NCBI GenBank assembly: GCA_014885115.2
Contig: WKLE02002562.1
Coordinates: 1,042-13,422, forward strand
Source of the DNA: Asterionellopsis glacialis
Lineage: Eukaryota > Bacillariophyta > Plagiogrammaphyceae > Rhaphoneidales > Asterionellopsidaceae
Direction: 5' to 3'
Length of the DNA stretch: 12,381 bases
The notes beneath the pieces were generated by a model that saw only the letters and a program-made list of their open reading frames with translations, was not told where the DNA came from and did not search any database. Position 1 is the stretch's first letter. The number at the start of each line of letters is the position of its first letter. A program made the translations under genes and the position numbers. This document shows positions 1 to 7,937 of the stretch, piece after piece.

Positions 1-597
1 TAAACGGAATTATATTTGATAAAAACGGAAACGTAGAAAACAGGAATAACAAATGCTGATACAGCAGACCAGTGACAATAACAACAAAGAAGGAAAGAAG
101 ATTAAAACCACTGAAGTAGCAAAAGATGTGTCACTTGAGAAAATTGCAATACAACCGGTCACTTTTAAAAATACCATGAACATACGCGCGCGCCCTCAAA
201 AAGACGTGGGACAAAAAAACGAGAACATAGAATAGCATAGGCTTATAACCCAATAAGATTTAGATTAGAGTTAGTATTAGTACTGCTACTGAGTGTACCA
301 GGTATACAGTCGTCTTACTCTAGAATACTCGTACAGTCAGTACGGACCTGTACAGCATTATAATTTTTGTGTGTTTATCATTCCGAATTTCAAACTTTGC
401 AAGTAGGGTTCTGGATAGTAATTAATGTACATATATACAATCATATCATTATGAATGTAGGTATCATAGGGCATTGTGATCTTTGTTTTAAAGCCAACGG
501 CCATAAAGAGTTGAATTGATTATAGGTCTTTTAGGTAATAGACTTATGGATACATGAGTTTACTTTATCTTCAGCATTAACGAAATAGTGACGGCGG

Positions 598-665
598 GCT
601 CTCGGTTTATACCGTTGCTGAGTAGAAAAGTTTACCAGATTCTACGGTTAGTGTTTTCCGAGAGC
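598..665. repeat. nested inverted repeat / possible hairpin
   Basis: GCTCTCGG (598-605) is the exact reverse complement of CCGAGAGC (658-665). Inside it ACC (611-613) can pair with GGT (646-648), and GTAGAA (622-627) is the exact reverse complement of TTCTAC (640-645), leaving a 12-base loop. The three pairings are collinear, so they can form one long imperfect hairpin of 68 bases. No tRNA A-box or B-box is present. It could be a small mobile-element remnant, a structured RNA, or chance. Confidence 0.45.
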
Positions 666-775
666 ATGACTAGCTTGTCCTAATATAAGTTGATCTATTA
701 CTTAAATAGTTTGGACAAAATTGAAAAGTTTGGCCAGTGCGCCCATCTTGTATGGGTCTTGTTTGTTAGCCAAAG

Positions 776-1072
776 ATGAGCCAACCAAAGACAATATCAC
801 CACGGGTGTTGAGGGAAAAAGACTTCGTCAACGGTGCCTTTCGTACAGACGATTACAGCGACACCACAGCTCGAGAGAAAGTTAGTATTCTACACGGGAG
901 TCTTCTCTTGTTGGAACACGTCCTTTTCACTTCTCTTCAAATACGTTGTCTACTCTTGACCAAACAAGACCAAGACGACGGATAAGGCCAAGCCCCTCTG
1001 CTTTGCTGAATTTGAAAGACGAAGAAAAGGTCTGAACGGTGGGCACTTTATCACTTCTGTCTCTCTTGACAG
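776..1072 (+). other. possible 5' leader exon/intron or upstream ORF of the next gene
   Basis: An ATG at 776 opens a 69-codon frame whose first ~35 codons have unremarkable protein-like composition. A candidate acceptor, pyrimidine-rich and ending TTGACAG at 1072, lies downstream. A weak donor candidate GTTAGT lies at 881. If 881-1072 were removed, the frame from 776 would run on for about 17 more codons and stop near 1126, before the main start at 1185. That would be a short upstream ORF rather than an extension of the main protein. None of this is supported beyond the splice-like motifs. Confidence 0.2.
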
Positions 1073-1184
1073 ATTTGTGAAGGAAGAAACCAATCGTCAT
1101 TCGTGTTGGACGCTGTGATTCAATAGAACAAAAGAATTATTTCGGAAGGAGAAAGATAAGACTTTCGAGGGATCGCAGCTAATC

Positions 1185-4100
1185 ATGGGGAACGAACCGA
1201 GCAAGTCGAAGTCGTCGTCGTCCCAAAATCCCTCTGTTGAGGCAGCGACAGAACAAGCTCGTAAAGTAGCTCAGGCCATCAACAAGAATATTCAGAATAT
1301 CGATGGACAAGCGATCATTGATAATGTTTGCGGTGGTGTGATGGATCCAGACGAGCGGACAAAGTTAGGGAGTCGAAGTTACCAATCTGGCTATTCAGAA
1401 GATTCTTTTGACAATGAATCTCGATCTTTGTATTCAGAGGAGGACACAATGGATTCAAGTTACTACAGTAGGCGGACGAGGGATGGAGATTCAGTTTTTG
1501 ACCAGAGTGTTGTTTCAAAAGAGGAACGGAAGAAGGGGAAAAAGATTTACAATGATGACAGTGTCTCCTATATTTCGGGAGATGATGACAGCTATAAGCC
1601 CCACAAAAACGGAAAAAAGAAAGACTCAGTTCCTGTCGCCGAAAATCCTTCCGATGTCGGACCGGGACAACTCTCCAAGCCACTCGCCAGTTCTTTCGCG
1701 AAACGCTGTTATTTCACAAAAGCTGGTATCGGTAAAACCACACAGCATTATGAAGGCCTTACTCTGACAGGAAATGTTGTTCTTATGCTGGCTAGTGCCA
1801 TGAAATTAAAAGGATGTCCAACTATTTGCGACGAAGATCTCAGGAGAGTTGAACAGACTTACCCCAACCAATTTAGCCGATTGCCTGATGAATTGTTGCT
1901 CAGTTCGGGATGGAGGCGTATTTCAAAGTTTTGTCATTTCTCAAATAAACCGATCGCGGATGGTGTTCCGTTTTTTCGTAAGTACAATATCTTGTTTTTT
2001 TTTGGGTAAGGAGATTTGTGTATCTTATGTTTGCCGTCCCCTTGCGTTCATCAGATTCGAGAGATCGTATCCATCCCACTGGTGGATTTTACTTCCTGTT
2101 AGCCTCTGCTGTTGGTATGGTCCGCCCCATCGATGTTGAACCTCTTACGAGAGATACGCTTGTGCTGCTTGAGACGGACTTTCCCTCTCAGTGTGATGCA
2201 GCTCCTGAGTCACTTATTCAGGACGCTACACAGTGGACACTTGTGAATAAGTTTTGCTTTTTCTCTGGTGGACCGATCAACACAGAGGAGGATGTATATT
2301 ATCAGGCAGATTTCGATGGAAGTCCAATTTTTATGCTTGCGTTTTTGAGTCCTTCTCTCACTCCAGAAGAGCTTTACAAGCTAGGTGAGGCAGGTGCTGA
2401 GCCAGGATTACAGAGTGTTGCTGCGGTTCAAGAGGTTGAAAGTGTATATGATTTGACATCTCGAGATTTCGATGATTTGAAGCTTTATCATTTAGGTCCT
2501 TGCCGAGCCCTTCCACCTTATATTTTGCAGCCGGAAGCTTGGAGCAAGGTGCTTCCTCCACATTTTTTGATGGCAAAGGAACAAGCTATGTTACGTGCAG
2601 CGCAATATGAAAATCCTGGTGGAATTCCTATGCAACAGTATCCTGTCGATCAACCATATGATCAACAACAAGGGCCTCAACCTTACCCGCTTCAGGGACC
2701 TCAAATGGTTAACCCTCCACCTGGTGCAAACTACGATTATGGAGCGCCTGCACCACCACCTCCTGGTCCTCAACAGGCACAATATCCTGTACCCGCTCCA
2801 GGATATGAACAACCTGGATATGGTCCTCCACCAGTTCAGGGGGCATATCCGCCACAGCAGACACAACCATGGCAAGGTCCTGCACCTGGTGCTCCACAAG
2901 GACCGCCTCCTCCTCAACAATACGGAGCTTACCCCCCACAACAACAACAACAACAGTACCCCCCTCAGCAGCCACCCCCACCCCCACAACAACCAGTGGA
3001 CGGCGCTCCGGCATATGGACCGTATTATGGCGAGACTAACCAGCCTGCGCAGCAAGATTCGAGGGATTCAATCACCAATGAAACAAATAACTTTCAACGT
3101 GAAATGGAAGAGGAGGGAGCATTTGTTTCTAATACAGTCGAAGCACCGTAAGATTTATTTATCTTTTCCAATTTCTGATGAGGAAGCGGCCTAGTATGAC
3201 TTATGACTCATCTTAATTTTTTATTTATTGTTCTTATTTTTTCTACAGGATTGATGAAGCACTGGCAGCGGAAAATAGTGCACATATACCTAAATCGCCA
3301 CCTGGAGTAAGAGGGCAGGCAAAACAATCGGGCGGAATTGATCCACCAGACGACGAACCTCCAAGTCTGTCTCGGCCAATGGATGATGCACCTGATGATG
3401 AGGAAGGAGCGTATAAAAAACAATACGATAGGGATCAGGAATACTACGACTCGCCTGATAAATCGCAGCCAGCTGTAGAGGGAGATTACTATCCAAGAGA
3501 ACAGGAGTACTATGATTCTCCGGAACGTCGGATGGATGATCCACGGTTTCAACAACCGCAACAGGATGCTTACTACGATGGACAGGGTCCACCTCCCAAT
3601 GACCAATATTACGAAGGAGACGGAAGTTCGTACCAACAAGGAAATGGAGAATATTACCAACCGCCACACGAGGGCAAATACCCTGAAGGTTCACCTAGAC
3701 AAGAGGACAATGGAGAATCTTATGATGAACAAGAACCTGGGTTTGTTTCTCGTGATGGTGGCTTTGCTGATGATAAGCAATATTACGATAATGGCGACCG
3801 TGGATACCAACAACCCGGAAATGCCGACGAATTCCAATATGACGAACCACAACCTGAAGACGAGATGTCAGGTAATCCCGATGCTGATGCTTTCATCTCA
3901 CCTGTTTCGTCACATGCAGATGGAGACGAGAATGATGAAAATAACCAACCTGCGTCTCCCGAAGGTAGTCAAGTTAGCTATGACTATTCGCATGCAAGCT
4001 CCGCAATGCGCGGAGCGCAAGAATATTTAAAGAAAAAACGTCAACAAAGATTTCACCAAAAGATGGAAACTGGGCGACCGTCGTCGCCCAATGACGAAAG

Positions 4101-4413
4101 TGTTGCGACATATGACACAACTTCAGATCTCAATACCTCAATTGTTTCGGGATCATCCGTATGGACCGATTCCTCTTTGGGCGATAAGAGTTCACGTCGC
4201 GCGCTAATCCTGCAAATGGCAAAGGCTCGAATGAAAACAAACAAGTCGTCAGGTGGATCGGTCGCTGGTTCAGTCGCGACAAATGATCCACTTGCCATTA
4301 CGAGTCAACCAACGCCCATTGCAGAAGAACAATCAGTCGCATCCGATTTGCCAAGAGAAGAGGAAGCAGACAAGCAAGAACCAGAGATTGATTTTACTGG
4401 CGAACTGGATTAA
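1185..4413 (+). CDS. unrecognised 1016-residue modular protein with internal repeats and low-complexity tail (3 exons)
   Basis: Exons are 1185-1977, 2055-3147 and 3249-4413. Both introns are GT-AG and both junctions keep frame (phases 1 and 2), giving 1016 residues. The start is the first ATG of the open frame; residues 1-6 are MGNEPS, which fits an N-myristoylation consensus. Residues 60-150 are Ser/Asp/Lys-rich and probably disordered. Residues about 173-375 hold two clear copies and a third partial copy of a ~75-residue unit. Unit hallmarks are C-x-F-[ST], TG followed by a MLASA-type hydrophobic helix, E-x-x-[YF]-P-x-Q, then W-x-x-[IV]-x-K-F-C-x-F-S-x-x-P-I. Residues 452-590 are Pro/Gln/Tyr/Gly-rich with a run of six Gln. 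Residues 683-830 are Tyr/Asp/Gln-rich with QEYYDSP twice. Residues 880-960 are basic and Ser-rich, including ALILQMAKARMK. I do not recognise the family. A membrane-anchored scaffold is a guess from the architecture. The exon model is well supported, the function is not. Confidence 0.85.
1978..2054 (+). other. intron 1 of the repeat-protein gene
   Basis: Donor GTAAGT at 1978 and acceptor TCAG ending at 2054, 77 bases, phase 1. Joining C (1977) to AT (2055-2056) makes a His codon (residue 265) and restores the second repeat unit without a gap. Without splicing the frame stops at 2009. Confidence 0.88.
3148..3248 (+). other. intron 2 of the repeat-protein gene
   Basis: Donor GTAAGA at 3148 and acceptor TTTTTTCTACAG ending at 3248, 101 bases, phase 2. 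Joining CC to G makes Pro 629, and the frame continues to 4413. Unspliced, the frame stops at the TAA inside the donor (3149-3151), so retention would remove the Tyr-rich and basic tail. Confidence 0.88.
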
Positions 4414-4707
4414 CGACTTTGATTTTTCATAAACTGTTATAGATGTATCAAGTGTACCTGCTTCCTGGCTGCTTATGTGTGCATGTGTTTTGTTGACTTT
4501 TTGGTTACATTTAGTTTCAATGCAACTTTGTAATCTCTGAAATTTTTAAATTGTGCTTAGCAAAAATAGTTAGAAGTTATTGTAGAGGTTGATGAGGCAC
4601 TATAAATACTTTTCTGTAACCAGTGGGAAAGGAAGTAATACACCAATTCGTTGTAATTAGATCAGGCTCGAATAATAGGTTCTTTTGATTCACTTTCATA
4701 TGCAGAT
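4414..4707. other. convergent intergenic region
   Basis: Lies between the stop codons of the repeat-protein gene (+) and MED31 (-). It is AT-rich, with no ORF or RNA gene that I can see. It must hold both 3' untranslated regions. Confidence 0.6.
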
Positions 4708-5280
4708 TTAGTTGATTTTACTTTCATCTGAGATTTTACCTTGCCCCGCTGCTCCTGATTCTGCTTGGTCCTTGGTTACTGCGTCAGTACTTTCTTCTTT
4801 GGGTAATCCTGTACCATATAACGTGGATGCTCTATATTGCCATGCATAGAATTGTTGTTCATGTACAAAGTTACGGAATGCCACATTTGCAAGTTCTCTT
4901 CGGAATGTGGAGTTGTGGACTAACAAATCCAAGAAATACAAACAATGTGGATATTGTAAAAATCTTGAGTAGTCGGGCTTTTTCCAATATTGTAAATATT
5001 CTAAAAATGTAAGAAATGCCGTGTCACTCAGCACACCTGTCGTAGCCAAATGATGCAAGTATGCTGGTGATGCCAAACATTGAATGAATTCCAATTCTAA
5101 TTCAAATCGATTGGATGGTAATTCTTCAACAATATCTGTTGTGGCAGCTTTCGAAGTAGCAGAAGTCGTCGTTGGGGTTGACGATGATTGCTGTTGTTGT
5201 TCCTGTTGTCCGTCTTGCATGACAACATCATTGTCTTCTTTTGGAAGTTGATGCTGCTGTTCGGATACGTCAGTTGTCAT
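4708..5280 (-). CDS. MED31: Mediator complex subunit 31 (Soh1 family)
   Basis: MED31 is a small subunit of the Mediator middle module, which bridges transcription factors and RNA polymerase II in the nucleus. The 190-residue product carries the family signature from about residue 58: RFELELEFIQCLASPAYL (58-75), then a VLSDTAFLTFLEYLQYW block (83-99), YPHCLYFLDLL (110-120), the FRREL block (126-130), and EQQFYAWQY (141-149). All of these align by eye with the animal and yeast proteins. The first ~55 residues form a Gln/Ser/Thr-rich extension, and the last ~40 are polar and unmatched. The frame is open further upstream only through a TTG; the first ATG is at 5278-5280, so that start is used. 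No intron is needed. It is convergent with the repeat-protein gene and divergent from RPS9. Confidence 0.95.
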   Translation of the reverse strand: MTTDVSEQQHQLPKEDNDVVMQDGQQEQQQQSSSTPTTTSATSKAATTDIVEELPSNRFELELEFIQCLASPAYLHHLATTGVLSDTAFLTFLEYLQYWKKPDYSRFLQYPHCLYFLDLLVHNSTFRRELANVAFRNFVHEQQFYAWQYRASTLYGTGLPKEESTDAVTKDQAESGAAGQGKISDESKIN

Positions 5281-6113
5281 GATTGTTGTATTCAATGGTC
5301 CCTCTTGTTTATTTCAATACTGTAAAAGTAACAAGCTCTAGAGTATTGATGATTAAGTCAATAAGTCATGATGTGACCTAGAAGTCAGTCTCCAATGGCA
5401 CGCCACAGACAGTTGTTGTGCTCTTGCTAGATTTGAGATTTACAGTGAGCTTTCGACTTCGACGCCTTGCTCCGATCTCAGATCTTGGTTCCGAGTTCCG
5501 ACGCAATTTTCCGATGTGTAACCCAAACCCCCATAATCCCAGTTAACAGCCAGTGCATGAGTCTTGCTGTACGGCGTACGTACGAAAGGAGTGTATCATA
5601 TCAAGAGTCAAGGGAATATTACAGTATTATTCTCTTGATCATAATATCCATTGTTCAGAATTCAGTACCAGGTACCAGGTTAACAAGTAATAATAAAATA
5701 CACTGCCCTCGAATCGGGGTGTAGATTCCGACAGGCTAGATTCGAGACCTGATTCGTTCGACTCAACTGACTCATCGCTGAATTCACTACCACTCGAACA
5801 ACCGGTACACAGGGGCTGTAATGAAAACACTTCTGGAAATACCTCTTCTCAGCATTTAGTTCTCTTTCCATACCTCATTTCGCTTACTAAACCATCGAAT
5901 TTGGGCTGGAATTTCTGCTGCAACTTTTACGAGGCAAAACGAGACGGGGAAGCAATAAGCTCAGCTCTTGCTCGGCAACAAGCTCGTTACGCATCCACAC
6001 CAAGACGAAGCAATCGGAACTCCCTTTGCAAACAACCGCAACTCTTCCTTTAATCTCTTTGCACCTTTTTAATCTCTTTGTGTCAACAGTGTCAATTGAA
6101 ATTTGAATAGATC
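5281..6113. promoter_or_regulatory. shared upstream region of divergent MED31 and RPS9 genes
   Basis: This 833-base stretch separates the start codons of MED31 (-) and RPS9 (+), so both promoters must lie here. Short frames at 5467-5724 and on the minus strand at 5639-5871 look like chance. Visible elements are the perfect palindrome CGTACGTACG (5575-5584), the word GTACCAGGTA at 5665-5674 with a second overlapping GTACCAGG, CTCGAATC (5708-5715) with its reverse complement GATTCGAG (5739-5746), and a 12-base direct repeat just before the RPS9 start. I see no clear TATA box at a convincing distance. Confidence 0.6.
6050..6080 (+). repeat. 12-base direct repeat in the RPS9 5' leader
   Basis: TTAATCTCTTTG occurs at 6050-6061 and again at 6069-6080, 34 bases before the RPS9 ATG. 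The surroundings are pyrimidine-rich. Its position suggests an initiator or leader element, but the sequence does not prove that. Confidence 0.4.
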
Positions 6114-6875
6114 ATGCCTACCAACGCCATTCATCGTAACTGTGAGTTTCACCATCGTCTTCCTGGCTCTGGAAGTTTTTTTACCGCTGTACTTGGTACC
6201 AGGTACTGAGACGTAGATCTCTACGTAAAGACACTCGATTTGTCTGGTTTTTTCGAAAAACACGGCTCTTCTCTATGGAAATTTTGCTTCTTTTTGTATC
6301 TCACGCAATGTCATCCTTTTCTTTGTCCTGTAGACCGCAAAACTTTCAAGACGCCTCGTCGTCCATACGAAAAGGAACGTCTTGATGCTGAACTCAAGCT
6401 CGTCGGTGAGTACGGTCTTCGATGCAAGCGTGAGATTTGGCGTGTTCAGTACGCTCTTGCCAAGCTCCGTAAGGCTGCTCGTACACTCCTCACCCTTGAC
6501 CCCAAGGACCCCAAGCGCATCTTTGAGGGTGCTGCCTTGTTGAGACGTATGTCCCGTTACGGTCTTTTGGCTGATGACGAGATGGAACTTGATTCCATCC
6601 TTCAGCTTACCACCCAAAAACTCCTTGAGAGGAGGCTTCAAACCAAGGTTTACAAGCAAGGCCTTGCCAAGTCCATTCACCATGCTCGTGTCTTGATCCG
6701 TCAACGTCATATCCGTGTTGGTAACCAGCTCGTCAACGTCCCCAGTTTCAACGTTCGTACGTCTAGTGAAAAGCACATTGATTTCTCTGCCAATTCTCCT
6801 TACGGACAGGGACCTCCCGGTAGGGTTGCTCGTAAGCGTGCTGCTTCTCGGGCTGCTGCGGAGGATGAAGAGTAA
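6114..6875 (+). CDS. RPS9: 40S ribosomal protein S9 (uS4), two exons
   Basis: uS4 is a primary 18S rRNA-binding protein of the small cytosolic subunit, important for subunit assembly and decoding accuracy. Exons are 6114-6141 and 6334-6875, giving 189 residues, the usual size for eukaryotic S9. The first exon encodes only MPTNAIHRN plus one base; splicing completes Tyr 10 and reads into [20 protein letters not shown], which matches the family start. Key blocks are [14 protein letters not shown] (34-47), [15 protein letters not shown] (67-81), the S4 RNA-binding domain from LERRLQTKV (107-115) through [18 protein letters not shown] (119-136), VNVPSF (143-148) and HIDF (157-160). The C-terminus is basic/Ala-rich and ends in acidic AEDEE, also typical. 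Codons such as CGT, AAG and GCT dominate, as in highly expressed genes. It shares its upstream region with MED31 and converges on the P1 gene. Confidence 0.96.
6142..6333 (+). other. intron of RPS9
   Basis: Donor GTGAGT at 6142 and acceptor TCCTGTAG ending at 6333, 192 bases, phase 1, placed after the ninth codon. It contains GTACCAGGTA (6196-6205) and the inverted repeat ACGTAGA/TCTACGT (6211-6226, 2-base loop). The ORF open through the 3' part of the intron has no ATG supporting it as a start. I looked for C/D snoRNA boxes and found no C box. Confidence 0.9.
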
Positions 6876-7565
6876 ACAATAAAAAAGGAAAAACAAACAA
6901 ATTTCAATATAAACTGCCCCATTTAGCTGGTTGAAATATTATTATTGTCTTTCGTTGACTTTTTTATTTGTCCCTATATGATATAGTAGTTTTAAATATA
7001 TAAACCAGAATGGATGCTAATTATATTATCATACATATTTTAGATTGGTTACTTTAATTTCGAATTCGAGTATGGTTGGAATTCGTTTTTTCACACGGAT
7101 TATAAGAACAAGTAGGATGACACATATGTTAGCCATTTTTAGGGACACGAGTCGAGAGGTAGAGTCTAATTTGGATTCGTACGAGGCATCTCATCATTAC
7201 ATATTTTGGTCTCTCCGGTTTGTATTGGTCGGCTGAACGAGAACCGTCTATCTCTTGTGAAAACAAAAAAAATGCTGGAATAAAAAAGTTTGGTACAGGG
7301 TGGTAAGTCGACAATGAGCTTTGTTTCATAATCTTTTTCTATAAACAAGTTTGCAAATGTGTGTAGGTTGCATCTCCTTGCCTCTTTACCTGGAGAATTG
7401 TATGCATCTGATTTTTCAGGGAAATTAACTTGGAAAAATAGTTGTCGAGAGTACACTCCAAACGAGAGGAATTACCCAAATAGTAGAAAGGGGTCAAACT
7501 CGAAAACGTGAAGTTTGCATGTGTGCGCTGTATAATGGGTTTGTTTTATTAGTAGTAAACAATGT
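6876..7565. other. convergent intergenic region between RPS9 and the P1 gene
   Basis: A 690-base AT-rich stretch between two stop codons. AATAAA lies only a few bases after the RPS9 stop, and TTTATT (AATAAA on the minus strand) at 7545-7550 is 15 bases past the P1 stop; either could aid polyadenylation. Short frames at 7045-7236 (+) and 7129-7456 (-) show no conserved pattern. I see no RNA gene. Confidence 0.5.
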
Positions 7566-7937
7566 TTAATAGTCTCCACCATCATCACCTCCGAACATAT
7601 CCATACCACCGCCAATATCGGCTTCTTCCTCTTCTTCTTCTTCCTTCTCCTCTTCTGCTTCAGCAGCAGCAGCTCCGCCACCGCTTCCGCCGCCTCCTCC
7701 TCCGCCTCCGGAGCCTGGTGCTGCACAGAATTTATCAATACCACCGGCAGAGCCAACAACTCCAGCGAACAAGGATGCCCATGCTCCACTTAGTGTGTTT
7801 CCAGAAGCAGTAGCAATGGCTTCAAGCTTTTCAGCTGTAACTTCATCATCCCCGGATCCAGCCAAGAGACATGCCAAAGAGGCAACAAGCTCTTGCTTTT
7901 GAGAGTCTGTCAAATCGGTCAAACTTGTGATAGGCAT
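7566..7937 (-). CDS. RPLP1: acidic ribosomal stalk protein P1
   Basis: P1 pairs with P2 on P0 to form the flexible stalk of the 60S subunit, which recruits translational GTPases. The 123-residue product has the family layout. A helical N-terminal domain (1-70) includes DDEVTAEKLEAIATASG and AWASLFAG; the W-x-x-LFA pattern points to P1 rather than P2. Next come a Gly/Ala-rich hinge (75-92), a Glu run (94-105) and a short C-terminal tail. The tail reads ADIGGGMDMFGGDDGGDY instead of the near-universal DDMGFGLFD-type ending. The frame is open upstream to a GTG, but the first ATG is at 7935-7937 and fits the family start. The hinge and Glu run are coded by imperfect GGC/GGA and GAA/GAG repeats. 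The gene is divergent from the LPPGWE gene and convergent with RPS9. Confidence 0.92.
   Translation of the reverse strand: MPITSLTDLTDSQKQELVASLACLLAGSGDDEVTAEKLEAIATASGNTLSGAWASLFAGVVGSAGGIDKFCAAPGSGGGGGGGGSGGGAAAAEAEEEKEEEEEEEADIGGGMDMFGGDDGGDY

Larger units (their letters stand above)
1..1184. other. AT-rich upstream region without a confident gene
   Basis: No open frame here looks like a conserved protein. A 60-residue Lys/Asn-rich frame at 53-235 has no recognisable content. A CG-alternating run lies near 184-192. Around 270-350 there are many GTAC-containing words, including CGTAC and GTACG in inverted orientation near 330-345. A nested inverted repeat lies at 598-665. An ATG at 776 opens a 69-codon frame. 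A good-looking 3' splice site (pyrimidine-rich stretch, then TTGACAG ending at 1072) lies about 110 bases before the next gene's start. The last 100-400 bases are therefore probably the promoter and 5' leader of the 1185-4413 gene. Presence of these signals is seen; their function is inferred. Confidence 0.5.

Noticed and set aside
53..235. 60-codon frame at the left edge
   Set aside because: Asn/Lys-rich low-complexity composition with no recognisable content.
598..665. tRNA-like element, because the outer stem and 68-base length resemble a tRNA
   Set aside because: No A-box, no GTTCRA-type B-box and no plausible anticodon arm.
2591..3055. 154-codon minus-strand frame rich in Leu, Trp and Arg
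   Set aside because: It is the antisense of the Pro/Gln-rich repeat tract of the plus-strand gene and simply mirrors that repetitive sequence.
5467..5871. Short frames on both strands in the MED31-RPS9 intergenic region
   Set aside because: They overlap each other on opposite strands, show no conserved pattern and lie in the shared promoter region.
6142..6333. snoRNA inside the RPS9 intron
   Set aside because: A CTGA-like D box exists near 6206, but there is no RTGATGA C box at a suitable distance, and no H/ACA layout is evident.
6240..6333. N-terminal extension of RPS9 reading back through the intron
   Set aside because: It begins at TTG, does not match the family, and a clean GT-AG intron joins the MPTNAIHRN exon in frame.
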